The notes: generated by a model from the sequence alone, not told the origin. A DNA stretch of 64,000 bases from Starkeya sp. ORNL1 (GCF_012971745.1 NZ_CP048834.1:4907001-4971000); one strand, 5' to 3'; positions 24,780-33,247 are shown, counted from the first letter of the stretch. Translations and numbers: made by a program.

Positions 24780-26327
24780 ATGACAGCGCCATCGATGGCA
24801 CGCCTCTACGAGGGAGCCGACTGGGATTTCGCGGCGATCCAGCGGATCTATGGCGCCTGCGAGGAGATCGCCGTCTCCGAGCTGGGCCTCGATGTCTATC
24901 CCAACCAGATCGAGGTCATCACCGCGGAGCAGATGCTGGACGTCTATTCCTCGATCGGCATGCCTTTGCTCTACAAGCACTGGTCGTTCGGCAAGCATTT
25001 CGCCCATCACGAGGCGTTCTACCGCAAGGGCCTGAGAGGGCTCGCCTATGAGATCGTGATCAACAGTTCGCCGTGCATTTCCTACCTGATGGAGGAAAAC
25101 ACCGCGACGATGCAGGCGCTGGTCATCGCGCATGCCGCCTTCGGGCATAACCATTTCTTCAAGAACAATTACCTGTTCAAGCTCTGGACCGATGCCGACG
25201 GCATCCTCGACTACCTGAACTTCGCCAAGGGCTATATCGCCCGTTGCGAGGAACGCCATGGCCACGCCGCCGTCGAGCGGACCCTGGACGCGGCGCATGC
25301 CCTGATGTCGCACGGCGTCCATCGCTATGCTGGCAAGAAGAAGCTCGATCTGCGCGAGGAGGAGCGCCGCGAACAGGAGCGGCGGGCACATGACGAGCGG
25401 GTCTTCAACGATCTCTGGCGCACGGTGCCGGTCGGCGCCGGCAAGAGCGTCCCGGACCTCGATCTCGAGCGGCGGCGCGCGTTCGCCGGATTGCCGCAGG
25501 AGAATATCCTGTATTTCCTCGAGAAGAGCGCGCCGCGGCTGCAGCCCTGGCAGCGCGAATTGCTGCGGATCGTCCGCCATGTCGCGCAATATTTCTACCC
25601 TCAGGGCCAGACCAAGGTCATGAACGAGGGTACGGCGACCTATGTCCACTATCAGATCATGACCCGGCTCCACGAGCGCGGCGCGATCGGCGACGGTGAC
25701 TTCCTCGAATTCCTGAAGTCGCACACCAATGTGGTGTTCCAGCCGGATTTCGACGATCCGCGATACTCCGGCATCAATCCGTACGCGCTCGGCCTCGCCA
25801 TGATGCAGGACATAGAGCGGATCGTCACCAAGCCCGAGGACGAGGACCGGGAGTGGTTTCCCGACATTGCCGGTCGCGGCGATGCGATGGCGGTGCTGCG
25901 GGACCTGTGGGCCAATTACCGCGACGAGAGCTTCATCGCGCAATTCCTCAGCCCCAATCTGATCCGGCGCCTGCGCCTGTTCCACCTGAGCGACGACCCG
26001 GCCGAGACCGCCGGCTTAAGGGTCGAGGCGATCCATGACGAGCGCGGCTATCGCCGCATCCGTCGCCAATTGTCCCGCCAGTACGATGTCGGCTGGATCG
26101 ATGCCCATATCGAGATCGTCGATGTCGATCTCGCCGGCGACCGGCGTCTCATCCTGCACCATACCGTCGCCAATGGCGGCCTGCTGGAGGAGGCCGATGC
26201 GAAGAAGGTGCTCCAGCATCTCGCCGATCTCTGGAGCTATGACGTGCTGCTTCGCGAGGTGGACGGCACCGAGACGGTGCTGAAGGAACATCTCGTCAGG
26301 CCACGCACCGCCGCCGTCGCAGCGTGA
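24780..26327 (+). CDS. SpoVR family protein (YcgB)
   Basis: SpoVR/YcgB family protein, 515 residues. Recognisable blocks are DWDFAAIQRIYGACEEIAV, DVYPNQIEVITAEQMLD, HWSFGKHFAHHE, INSSPCISYLMEENT and HNHFFKNNYLF, the family core rich in His and Tyr. ATG 24780 with AAGGAG upstream fits; the reading frame is open further upstream but only inside yeaH. Third member of the module. In Bacillus the homologue affects spore cortex; in proteobacteria it belongs to the stationary-phase regulon. Confidence 0.94.
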   Translation: MTAPSMARLYEGADWDFAAIQRIYGACEEIAVSELGLDVYPNQIEVITAEQMLDVYSSIGMPLLYKHWSFGKHFAHHEAFYRKGLRGLAYEIVINSSPCISYLMEENTATMQALVIAHAAFGHNHFFKNNYLFKLWTDADGILDYLNFAKGYIARCEERHGHAAVERTLDAAHALMSHGVHRYAGKKKLDLREEERREQERRAHDERVFNDLWRTVPVGAGKSVPDLDLERRRAFAGLPQENILYFLEKSAPRLQPWQRELLRIVRHVAQYFYPQGQTKVMNEGTATYVHYQIMTRLHERGAIGDGDFLEFLKSHTNVVFQPDFDDPRYSGINPYALGLAMMQDIERIVTKPEDEDREWFPDIAGRGDAMAVLRDLWANYRDESFIAQFLSPNLIRRLRLFHLSDDPAETAGLRVEAIHDERGYRRIRRQLSRQYDVGWIDAHIEIVDVDLAGDRRLILHHTVANGGLLEEADAKKVLQHLADLWSYDVLLREVDGTETVLKEHLVRPRTAAVAA

Positions 26328-26380
26328 CCGCCTGATCTCTTCGCGACCTGAAGCATCGTCCGAATAAAACCGGGCGCTGG

Positions 26381-26424
26381 CGTGTTCTCCCCCGTTCGAA
26401 CCAACGGACAACCGGGAGAACACG
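26381..26424 (+). promoter_or_regulatory. Hairpin sequestering the ribosome-binding site of the TPR gene
   Basis: CGTGTTCTCCC (26381-26391) pairs perfectly with GGGAGAACACG (26414-26424), an 11-bp stem whose 3' arm contains the GGGAGAA Shine-Dalgarno and ends at the base before the ATG. A second small stem, CCGTT/AACGG, lies inside the loop. Translation of the gene at 26425 should be blocked unless the stem opens (temperature, protein or RNA partner). Control is inferred; the base-pairing is seen directly. Confidence 0.7.
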
Positions 26425-27117
26425 ATGCAACAGCTTGTGCAGTCACGATCGCGCGTCCGGCGGCCCTCGCGTCTCGCGACCATCCTCCTCAGTGCCGCGC
26501 TCGGTCTCGCCGTTACCTCCGGTCCGGTCTTCGCCCATGGCGGCGGGGGTGACGGAGGCGGTGGAGGCGGCGGCGGGGCCGGTGGTGGAGGCGCCGGCGG
26601 CGGTGGAGCAGGCGGTGGCGGATCCGGCAGCGGTGCCGGTGGGGCCGGCAGCGGCGGCAGCGCCCGCGACATGACCACCTGCAAGAGGGGCGAGATGTGG
26701 AGCATGTGGCAGCGCCGCTGCGTTTCCGCTCGCAAGGGCGAGCTCCCCGACGCCGAGGTCACGGAATACGCCTTTTCGCTCGCCAAGGCGGAACGCTATC
26801 AGGAGGCGCTCGACACGCTCGACCTGCTCGACAATCCGAAGACGCCGCGGGCGCTCAATTATCGCGGTTACGCCACCCGCAAGCTCGGTCGCACCGACGA
26901 GGGCATCAGCTATTACCTGCAGTCCGTCGCGCTCGACCCGCAATATGCGCAGGTGCGCGAATACCTCGGCGAAGCCTATGTCATCAAGGGCAAACTGGAA
27001 CTCGCCCGTGACCAGTTGAAGGTCATCGAGACCCTCTGCGGCACGGAGTGCGAGGAGTATGAGGACCTCGACCAGGCCATCAAGAATCCGGACAGCCTGT
27101 CATCCGACGATCTGTGA
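26425..27117 (+). CDS. Exported glycine-rich protein with TPR repeats
   Basis: Protein of 230 residues. A basic N-terminus and hydrophobic stretch (LATILLSAALGLAVTSG) ending PVFA form a signal peptide, so it is probably exported to the periplasm. A low-complexity Gly/Ala/Ser tract spans about residues 38-80. Then come a Cys-containing linker (TTCKRGEMWSMWQRRC) and two to three tetratricopeptide-like repeats from about 108 to 205 (AFSLAKAERYQEALDTLDLL, YRGYATRKLGRTDEGISYYL, YLGEAYVIKGKLELARDQL). It ends with an acidic tail. TPRs suggest a protein-binding scaffold. Function unknown; its start lies in a hairpin. Confidence 0.8.
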   Translation: MQQLVQSRSRVRRPSRLATILLSAALGLAVTSGPVFAHGGGGDGGGGGGGGAGGGGAGGGGAGGGGSGSGAGGAGSGGSARDMTTCKRGEMWSMWQRRCVSARKGELPDAEVTEYAFSLAKAERYQEALDTLDLLDNPKTPRALNYRGYATRKLGRTDEGISYYLQSVALDPQYAQVREYLGEAYVIKGKLELARDQLKVIETLCGTECEEYEDLDQAIKNPDSLSSDDL

Positions 27118-27156
27118 CGACGCAACCGGGGCGCGGGGCCGTCCCGCGCCCCCGGA

Positions 27157-27194
27157 GCGTGTTCGCGGTCGGAAGACACTGCGACCGAACATGC
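27157..27194 (+). terminator. Bulged stem-loop after the TPR gene
   Basis: GCGTGTTCGCGGTCG pairs with CGACCGAACATGC with one bulged base and one mismatch around a 10-base loop, 39 bp after the stop codon of the TPR gene. No T-run follows, so it may be a Rho-aided terminator or mRNA 3' stabiliser. Confidence 0.45.
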
Positions 27195-27203
27195 CCCAGG
27201 GTC

Positions 27204-27256
27204 TTGAATCGAGAGCACGGTCTTGTCGCCCGGATGGTTCGATCCGAGCGGACAGG
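27204..27256. repeat. 53-bp intergenic repeat, copy A
   Basis: Starts TTGAATCGAGAGCAC and aligns without gaps to 29258-29310. The first 15 bases are identical and the remainder about 70% alike. The imperfect stem CGGAT/ATCCG is kept in both although flanking bases differ. It is a REP-like element in the gap before doxX. Confidence 0.6.
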
Positions 27257-27277
27257 CTTTGATCGGAGGTTTGCACG

Positions 27278-27703
27278 ATGGCTTTCCGCGATCCCCTCGC
27301 GCTTCTAGCGCGGCTGCTGCTGGCCTGGATCTTCATCGCCGAGGGCCTTGCGAAGATCAGGGATTACGCCGGCACCGCCGAGTACATGCAGTCCTATGGG
27401 GTGTCGGGCGACCTGCTGCCGCTCGTCATTCTCACTGAATTCGGCGGCGGATTGCTGGTGGCGTCCGGACTGTGGACCCGCTGGGCGGCGCTTGCGCTTG
27501 CCGGCTTCTGCTGCCTCACCGCACTGTTCTTCCACGCCAATTACGCCGATCCCGACCAGTTCATCCAGTTCCAGAAGAATGTCGCCATCGCCGGCGGCTT
27601 CCTCATGCTGGTGGCGTTCGGTCCCGGCTACTGGTCGCTCGACGGCCTGTGGGCGCGGCGCGAGGCTGCCGGCGCGGCTGCGCGCGAACCGGACATGGTG
27701 TAG
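27278..27703 (+). CDS. DoxX family membrane protein
   Basis: Small inner-membrane protein of 141 residues with four hydrophobic segments. It has the DoxX pattern LLARLLLAWIFIAEGLAKI near the start, ILTEFGGGLLVASGLWTRWAAL in the middle, and QFQKNVAIAGGFLMLVAFGPG at the end. A CGGAGG ribosome-binding site precedes the ATG. DoxX relatives take part in redox homeostasis or sulfur oxidation. The next genes encode an ECF sigma/anti-sigma pair, and DoxX genes are often linked to ECF sigma factors. Exact role unknown. Confidence 0.87.
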   Translation: MAFRDPLALLARLLLAWIFIAEGLAKIRDYAGTAEYMQSYGVSGDLLPLVILTEFGGGLLVASGLWTRWAALALAGFCCLTALFFHANYADPDQFIQFQKNVAIAGGFLMLVAFGPGYWSLDGLWARREAAGAAAREPDMV

Positions 27704-27848
27704 AACGGCCATGGTTGAGCGCGGCGCGGGACAGGATGCCGGACAGTTCGAAGCGGTTCTCGGGTGGCATCAGGCTCCAGCCTATGGAAGTCGCTCACCT
27801 GGCCTGACCCTGGGCCAGAAGACCCCGGGTCACCGTGATCTGTGCGTC

Positions 27849-28382
27849 ATGGCTGCGACGGGACACGAACAGGTGCGAGCCGGCCTGGCGGATCAACTCG
27901 TCCGCCTGTGGCGCTATGCTCTCGTGCTGTCCGGGCGTCGCGACGTGGCCGAGGATCTGGTGCAGGCGACGTGCCTCAGGGCACTGGAGCGCGCCCACCA
28001 GTTCGAGGCGGGATCGCGGCTCGATTTGTGGCTGATCTCCATCCTGCACAGCGTCTGGCTCAATGAGGTGCGCGCGCGCCGCATCCGGCAGGGCGAAGGG
28101 GTGGTCGAGGCCGGACAGGTGCTCAGCACCGACGGTGCCGGCGCGATGGAGGCGCATCTGCTCGCGGGACAGGTGCTGCGCGAGGTGGCGACATTGCCGG
28201 AGGGCCAGCGCATGGCGGTCTTCCTCGTCTATGGCGAGGGCATGAGCTATCGCGAGGCAGCGGACATACTTGCCGTTCCCATCGGCACGGTGATGAGCCG
28301 CCTGGCGGCGGCGCGGCTGGCGCTCGGCCACCGCATGGGAGGCATCAACGGCGAAGGACGCTCAAAGGCGGCGCACAGATGA
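27849..28382 (+). CDS. ECF-family RNA polymerase sigma factor
   Basis: Sigma-70-family ECF factor of 177 residues. Region 2 is visible as LVRLWRYALVLSGRRDVAEDLVQATCLRALERAHQF (core binding and -10 recognition) and region 4 as LPEGQRMAVFLVYGEGMSYREAADIL...GTVMSRLAAARLAL (helix-turn-helix for the -35). ATG 27849 was selected because the domain starts within 20 residues of it. Its stop overlaps the next gene as ATGA; that gene encodes a transmembrane anti-sigma factor. Confidence 0.92.
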   Translation: MAATGHEQVRAGLADQLVRLWRYALVLSGRRDVAEDLVQATCLRALERAHQFEAGSRLDLWLISILHSVWLNEVRARRIRQGEGVVEAGQVLSTDGAGAMEAHLLAGQVLREVATLPEGQRMAVFLVYGEGMSYREAADILAVPIGTVMSRLAAARLALGHRMGGINGEGRSKAAHR

Positions 28383-29203
28383 CAGACGACGACATCCATC
28401 CGTTCGACGCCACGCTGGTGGCCTTGCTCGACGGCATGCTGCCGCCGGACGAGGCCGAACGGGCGAGGCGGCGGATCGCCGCCGATCCCGTGCTCGCCGC
28501 CCGGCTGGACCAGCTCGCCGCCGGCGGCGGGCGGGCGCGCGATGCCTTCTCCGCCTTGCCACAGCCCCCGCCCGAGCTCGGCGCCTGGCTTGCAAGGCAG
28601 ATAGCCGATGTCCCGAAAGTTCAGCCCATCCGCCGGCGCCCGGCATGGTTTGGCCTCCCAGCCCTGCGGATCGCCGCGGCGCTCGCCGCCATGCTGGCGG
28701 CCGGTATCTCCATCGGCTATTTCGCGGGCCGGATCGCTGGCCCGGAGAGCGTCGAGGAAGAAGAGCTGGCGGGGACTCCGGAGGAATGGCGCGAGGCTGT
28801 CGCGCGCTATCTCACCCTCTATACCGCCGATACGCTCGCCGGCCTGCCGGACGATACTGCGCTTCGGGACAGGCAATTGGCGGTGCTGACGAGCCATCTC
28901 GGCATTCCGCTTTCCGCGTCTAATGTCGCGGTGCCGGACCTGACCTTCAAACGCGCGCAGATCTTCGATTATGAGGGCAAGCCGCTCGGCCAGATCGCCT
29001 ATGCCGACGCGCGAGGCGAGCCGGTGGCGCTCTGCATCCTGAAGCAGAAGCTGCCGGACGAGGGCCTCACGACCGAGGAGCGCCACGGCATCAACATCGT
29101 CTATTGGTCGAAGGCCGGGCGCGGCTATCTGCTCGCCGGCCGCCTGCCGCGCGAGCAACTGGAGACGATGGCGGTGGACGTCGCCCGGCGCCTGGCGGGC
29201 TAG
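28379..29203 (+). CDS. Transmembrane anti-sigma factor
   Basis: Protein of 274 residues, translationally coupled to the ECF sigma gene. The N-terminal 70 residues form a short helical sigma-binding region (FDATLVALLDGMLPPDEAERARRRI) typical of anti-sigma domains. One membrane span lies at about 98-120 (IAAALAAMLAAGISIGYFAG), and a periplasmic sensor domain of about 150 residues follows. No zinc-binding HxxxCxxC motif is seen in the N-terminal region. It probably holds the sigma factor at the membrane until an envelope signal is sensed. Confidence 0.85.
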   Translation: MTDDDIHPFDATLVALLDGMLPPDEAERARRRIAADPVLAARLDQLAAGGGRARDAFSALPQPPPELGAWLARQIADVPKVQPIRRRPAWFGLPALRIAAALAAMLAAGISIGYFAGRIAGPESVEEEELAGTPEEWREAVARYLTLYTADTLAGLPDDTALRDRQLAVLTSHLGIPLSASNVAVPDLTFKRAQIFDYEGKPLGQIAYADARGEPVALCILKQKLPDEGLTTEERHGINIVYWSKAGRGYLLAGRLPREQLETMAVDVARRLAG

Positions 29204-29213
29204 AGCATTTCCC

Positions 29214-29304
29214 GATCAGATGGAATCATCTGATCGAAGAGGAATTGCTCCAGCTTATTGAATCGAGAGCACTCATCTGTCGTTCGGATGTTTCCATCCG
29301 AACG
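29214..29304. repeat. Palindromic intergenic element with two hairpins (includes repeat copy B)
   Basis: Hairpin 1 is GATCAGATG-GAAT-CATCTGATC (29214-29235), a perfect 9-bp stem. Hairpin 2 is CGTTCGGATG-TTTC-CATCCGAACG (29281-29304), a perfect 10-bp stem. The part from 29258 to 29310 is the second copy of the 53-bp repeat at 27204-27256. Such elements are scattered in alphaproteobacterial intergenic DNA. Confidence 0.65.
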
Positions 29305-29305
29305 G

Positions 29306-29326
29306 AAAGGGCTCTAGAGCCCTTTT
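29306..29326. terminator. Bidirectional intrinsic terminator
   Basis: AAAGGGCTC and GAGCCCTTT pair around a TA centre, and a T-run follows the plus-strand stem (CCCTTTTG), with TTTCC on the minus strand. It lies between the convergent ends of the anti-sigma gene (29203, +) and the fused permease gene (29328, -), exactly where a shared terminator is expected. Confidence 0.7.
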
Positions 29327-29327
29327 G

Positions 29328-31052
29328 TTACGCCGCGCTCCTCTCCTTCCGGCCCATGCGGGTGGAGACGAGCACGATGGCGAGGCACAGGATCGCCAGC
29401 AGCGTGAACAGCGCATTGACCACGGGGGTGAAGCCGAAACGCATCTGGTTGAACACCCAGATCGGCAAGGTCTGCTCCGATCCCGTCAGGAACAGCGTCA
29501 CCATCACGTCGTCGGCCGACAGTGTCAGGCCGAGCAGCGCGCCGCCGATGATGGCGCTTCGGATCAGCGGCAGCAGGACATGAATGAGGCTGCGCCATTT
29601 GTCGGCGCCGAGGTCGAGCGAGGCTTCCATCAGCGAGGGGTCGAGCTGGCGCAGGCGTGCCAGCACCAGCATCATCGTCACCGGCATGACAAAGCTCGAC
29701 TGCCCGATGATGGTCCTCATGAGGCCGGATGGGACAGAGGCCAGCTCGGTGCCGAGCACCATGACGATGCCGAGCACGACGCCGGGCGTCGCCAACGGCA
29801 AGGCGAGCGCGAACTCGCAGAAGCGCGCGCCCTTCACCCGGCCATAGTGCAGCAGCAGCGCGAAGCTGGTGCCGATCAGCGTGGAGAACATCACCACGCA
29901 CAGCCCGACGACGAGCGAGCGGCGGGCGGCGGCGAGCAGGCTCGTATTGCTGACGAGGTCCTGATACCAGCGCAGGCTGAATTCCGCGATCGGGAAGGCC
30001 TGCAGTTCCGAGGCGCCGAACGAGAAGATCATCATCAGGATCAGCGGTGCATAGAGAAAGCCGATGGCGGCAAGCGATCCGACGATGCCGCCGACGCGCC
30101 CGATCCGGGCGGCCGCTCCGGCATGCGCGGGCGCGGCCTTCACCCCCTCGTCGCCTTGCAGGATGCCGCGCGTGGGGCACAGCCACAGCACCAGGCCGAC
30201 GATCGCGCCCACGCTGAGGATCAGCACGATGGCGAGGGCGGAGCCATAAGGCCAGTTGTTCGCCATGCCGAACTGCGACGAGATCACCACGCCGATGGTG
30301 GTGCCGTCGATGCCGCCGACCATGGATGGCGTCACGTAGTCCCCGACGGTGACCAGGAAGGCCAGCGAGAAGCCGATGGCGAGGCCGCGCCGCGTGAGCG
30401 GCCAGACCACGTGCAGGAAGGTCTGGAATGCGGAGGCGCCGGCATCCTGCGAGGCCTCGAACAGCGCCTGCGGGATCTTCTCGAACGCGGTCAGGCAGGA
30501 GATGAAGATGAAGGGTATGGAAATATAGGCGAAGACGAGGATGACCGAGGCCGGCGTATAGAGAAAGGCTTCGGACGGCTTGTCGAGAATGCCGCTCGTC
30601 ACCAGGAACGAGTTGAGCAAGCCGGACTGGCCGAGGATCAGCCGCCAGGCGAAGACCCGCATCAACAGGCTGATCCAGAGCGGGATGATGATGAGGACGA
30701 CGAAGATCGCCTTGTTCCGCCGCACCACACGGGCGACATAATAGGCGAGCGGATAGGCGACCAGCGCGCCCACGACGCAGGCGAGGAAGCTAAGCCGCAA
30801 CGTCCGCGCCAGCAAAGCCCAGAAGCCCGACGAATTATACAGGCGCGTATAGTTCACCAGTGAGGGCTCCAGCACCAGGAAGCCCTGCGAGGTCTTCAGG
30901 AAGCTGGTTCCGATCAGCAGCGCATTCGGCACCAGCACGATGAGAAGCAGCCAGACATAGATCGGCACGCCGCGCAGCCGGTCGAACACTGACCGGCTGT
31001 TCCGCTTCGCCATGCCGAGATCCATCACGCCATCCGCGACTGCATCAGTCAT
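29328..31052 (-). CDS. Fused PotB-PotC type ABC transporter permease
   Basis: Inner-membrane permease of 574 residues holding two complete binding-protein-dependent permease domains (about 20-300 and 320-565). Each has its own EAA loop: EASQDAGASAFQTFLHVVWP and EASLDLGADKWRSLIHVLLP. In the usual spermidine/putrescine-type systems these are separate PotB and PotC chains, as in the second transporter of this window (41161-42860). No stop or frameshift separates the halves. ATG 31052 overlaps the ATPase gene by 8 bp. Last gene of the sigma-54-driven binding protein-ATPase-permease operon. Substrate is unknown. Confidence 0.88.
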   Translation of the reverse strand: MTDAVADGVMDLGMAKRNSRSVFDRLRGVPIYVWLLLIVLVPNALLIGTSFLKTSQGFLVLEPSLVNYTRLYNSSGFWALLARTLRLSFLACVVGALVAYPLAYYVARVVRRNKAIFVVLIIIPLWISLLMRVFAWRLILGQSGLLNSFLVTSGILDKPSEAFLYTPASVILVFAYISIPFIFISCLTAFEKIPQALFEASQDAGASAFQTFLHVVWPLTRRGLAIGFSLAFLVTVGDYVTPSMVGGIDGTTIGVVISSQFGMANNWPYGSALAIVLILSVGAIVGLVLWLCPTRGILQGDEGVKAAPAHAGAAARIGRVGGIVGSLAAIGFLYAPLILMMIFSFGASELQAFPIAEFSLRWYQDLVSNTSLLAAARRSLVVGLCVVMFSTLIGTSFALLLHYGRVKGARFCEFALALPLATPGVVLGIVMVLGTELASVPSGLMRTIIGQSSFVMPVTMMLVLARLRQLDPSLMEASLDLGADKWRSLIHVLLPLIRSAIIGGALLGLTLSADDVMVTLFLTGSEQTLPIWVFNQMRFGFTPVVNALFTLLAILCLAIVLVSTRMGRKERSAA

Positions 31053-32127
31053 TGAAAACCCGCGCATTGGTGAGATCGAGACGCAGGCGCACAGGCTGGC
31101 CGGCACGGAAGCCGCCCTCGCGCGCGGCCGGCACGCTGGCGATGACGTTGAGGCCGCCGACCCGCACATTGACCTCGAAATTGGTGCCGAGGAACAGCAC
31201 GTCCTCGACGGTGCCGGTGAGCCCGCCGGGCTCCTTCGCCTCGGCTTCCGGCACGATAGTCACCGCCTCGAAGCGCAAGGCGAGGCGCGCCGGGCCCTGT
31301 TTCGGCCCGACCAGATCCGGGAAGCTCTCGCCGGCGATGTTCGCGACCAGCCTGCCGTCGGCCGGTTCGAACAGGATCGGCATCAGGTTGGAGCGGCCGA
31401 CGAACTGCGCCACGAATTCGGAGGTCGGCGCGAAATAGAGATCCTGCGCGGTGCCGAGCTGGGCGATGCGTCCGTCCCGCATGACCGCGATGCGGTTCGA
31501 CATCGACAGCGCCTCGCCCTGGTCGTGGGTGACATAGATGAAGGCGATTCCGAGCTCCTTCTGCAGCGACACCAGCGTGTGCTGCATCTGCTGGCGCAGT
31601 TTCAGATCCAGCGCGCCGAGCGGCTCGTCCAGCAGCAGGATCTTCGGGCGGCAGACGATGGCCCGCGCCAGCGCCACGCGCTGGCGCTGGCCGCCGGACA
31701 ATTGATGCGGCAGCCGGCTGGTGTAGGGCAGCATGTCGACCATTTCGAGCGCCTCGCCGGCCTTGCGGCGGCGCTCGGCCTTCGCTTCGCCCTGCATGCG
31801 CAGCGAATACTCGACATTGTCCTGCACGGTGAGATGCGGAAACAGCGCATAGCTCTGGAACACGGTGCGGACATCGCGCCGGTTCGGCGGCACTTCGGTG
31901 ATATCGGCCCCGTCCATCAGGATGCGGCCGCGATCCGGCGTCTCGAACCCCGCAATCATCCTCAATATCGTGGTCTTGCCCGATCCGCTTGGCCCGAGGA
32001 TGGAGAAGAACTCGCCGGGCGCGACGCGGAAGGAAACGCGGTCGAGGGCCGGCTTGGTGCCGCCGGGATAGGTCTTGTTGACACTCTCGACCGCCAGGAT
32101 GCTCGCGGGGTTGTCGTTGCTCATCAT
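31045..32127 (-). CDS. PotA-type ABC transporter ATP-binding protein
   Basis: ATPase of the spermidine/putrescine/iron/opine (CUT1-like) group, 360 residues. It has Walker A GPSGSGKTT, VFQSYALFPHLTV, LSGGQRQRVALARA, Walker B ILLLDEPLGALD and switch His (VTHDQGEA). A C-terminal TOBE domain spans from about residue 270 to the end, ending RLRLDLTNARVF. Start is ATG 32127 (MMSNDNP); an ATG one codon later is equivalent. The gene lies 16 bp after the binding-protein gene and drives the fused permease downstream. Confidence 0.92.
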   Translation of the reverse strand: MMSNDNPASILAVESVNKTYPGGTKPALDRVSFRVAPGEFFSILGPSGSGKTTILRMIAGFETPDRGRILMDGADITEVPPNRRDVRTVFQSYALFPHLTVQDNVEYSLRMQGEAKAERRRKAGEALEMVDMLPYTSRLPHQLSGGQRQRVALARAIVCRPKILLLDEPLGALDLKLRQQMQHTLVSLQKELGIAFIYVTHDQGEALSMSNRIAVMRDGRIAQLGTAQDLYFAPTSEFVAQFVGRSNLMPILFEPADGRLVANIAGESFPDLVGPKQGPARLALRFEAVTIVPEAEAKEPGGLTGTVEDVLFLGTNFEVNVRVGGLNVIASVPAAREGGFRAGQPVRLRLDLTNARVFND

Positions 32128-32143
32128 GCAGCGTCCCTTGCCG

Positions 32144-33247
32144 TCAGAGGGTGCCGGCCTTGAAGTCGTTCCAGATCTGCAGCCGCCGATCCAGATCCTC
32201 GGGCTTCTGGTACACCACAAGCTTGTCCCAGAAGCCGGGGGCCTCGGTATCGAGGATGTTGGTGATCTTCAGCACGTCGTCGGTGAGGCCGGCCTGCTTC
32301 GCGATGCTCGGCGAGAGGACGCCGTTATTGGTCGACGTCTTGATGAAGCGGGCCTGCCACTGGCTGCTGAGATTGTCGTTGATGAACTTGTAGACGATCG
32401 GCCGATTGCCCTGCTTGGAGATGCCGGCGCAGTCGATCCAGGTCGGGGTGCCTTCCTTCGGCAAGGTGTATTTGAAGTTCTTGCCCTTGCCTTGCAGCGA
32501 GGTCACCACCGCCACGTTCTGGCAATACCCGATGACGGCGTCGCCGGCGGCATAGATGGTGGAGGCGTCGTCGAAGCCGCGCGCAATCACCCGCACCTGG
32601 CGGCGCAGGGCGCGCAGCGCCTCCTCGCACTTGGCGAATTCGGCCTCGGTCAGGTTGAAGGGATCCTTGGCGCCGACATAGAGCGCGATCATCGGGAAGG
32701 TGATCGTGCAGTCGTCGAACATGTTGACCTTGCCTTCATAGGCCTTGTCCCACAGGACAGCCCAGGTGTTCGGCTCCGGCACCACGTCGGCGTTAAACAT
32801 CAGCGGCTGGGTTCCCCAATTATAGGGGATCCCGACGGTGCTGCCGCCGACATTGGTGTACTTCTTCCAGTCGAGCTGCGGGGTGATGTTCGCCGCGTTC
32901 GGCACCTTGGAGACGTCGATCTCCGTGATCAGGCCGGCGGTCTTGAAGCGCGGTAGCGAGCCGGTCTCGATGTACATGATGTCCGGCTTCACCGCGCCGG
33001 AGAAGGGCTGCGAGAACAACTCGTCGACCGAGCCGATGCGCACCGCCTTGACCTGCGTGTTGTTGGCCTTGCTCCATTCCTCGATCCAGGGGTCGTCGTG
33101 ATAGGTCTCCCAGGTCAGGAGCGTGATGGTCTCCGCCGCCCAGGCATTGCGGATGATGGACGGCGCGGACAGCACAGCCGACGCCGCCGCGGCAGCTTTC
33201 AGCACATGGCGGCGGTTCACCGCCGGCAGGAAATCGTGACCAGACAT
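32144..33247 (-). CDS. PotD-type periplasmic substrate-binding protein (Tat signal)
   Basis: Extracellular solute-binding protein (SBP_bac_8 / polyamine-binding class), 367 residues. The N-terminus has a twin-arginine motif (NRRHVLK) before an Ala-rich segment ending AWA, so export is probably by Tat. The mature part begins ETITLLTWETYHDDPWIEEW, a typical PotD-like first strand. ATG 33247 with GAGGGGA upstream was chosen over a longer frame. It is the first gene of a leftward operon with a perfect sigma-54 promoter 59 bp upstream. Substrate may be a cationic or zwitterionic amine (family inference). Confidence 0.88.
   Translation of the reverse strand: MSGHDFLPAVNRRHVLKAAAAASAVLSAPSIIRNAWAAETITLLTWETYHDDPWIEEWSKANNTQVKAVRIGSVDELFSQPFSGAVKPDIMYIETGSLPRFKTAGLITEIDVSKVPNAANITPQLDWKKYTNVGGSTVGIPYNWGTQPLMFNADVVPEPNTWAVLWDKAYEGKVNMFDDCTITFPMIALYVGAKDPFNLTEAEFAKCEEALRALRRQVRVIARGFDDASTIYAAGDAVIGYCQNVAVVTSLQGKGKNFKYTLPKEGTPTWIDCAGISKQGNRPIVYKFINDNLSSQWQARFIKTSTNNGVLSPSIAKQAGLTDDVLKITNILDTEAPGFWDKLVVYQKPEDLDRRLQIWNDFKAGTL

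Noticed and set aside
26561..26665. Glycine-coding tract as a tandem DNA repeat array
   Set aside because: Codons vary and no fixed DNA unit repeats; it is a low-complexity protein segment.
29328..31052. Two separate permease genes
   Set aside because: No stop, frameshift or internal ribosome-binding site is seen at the domain junction, so a single fused gene is annotated.
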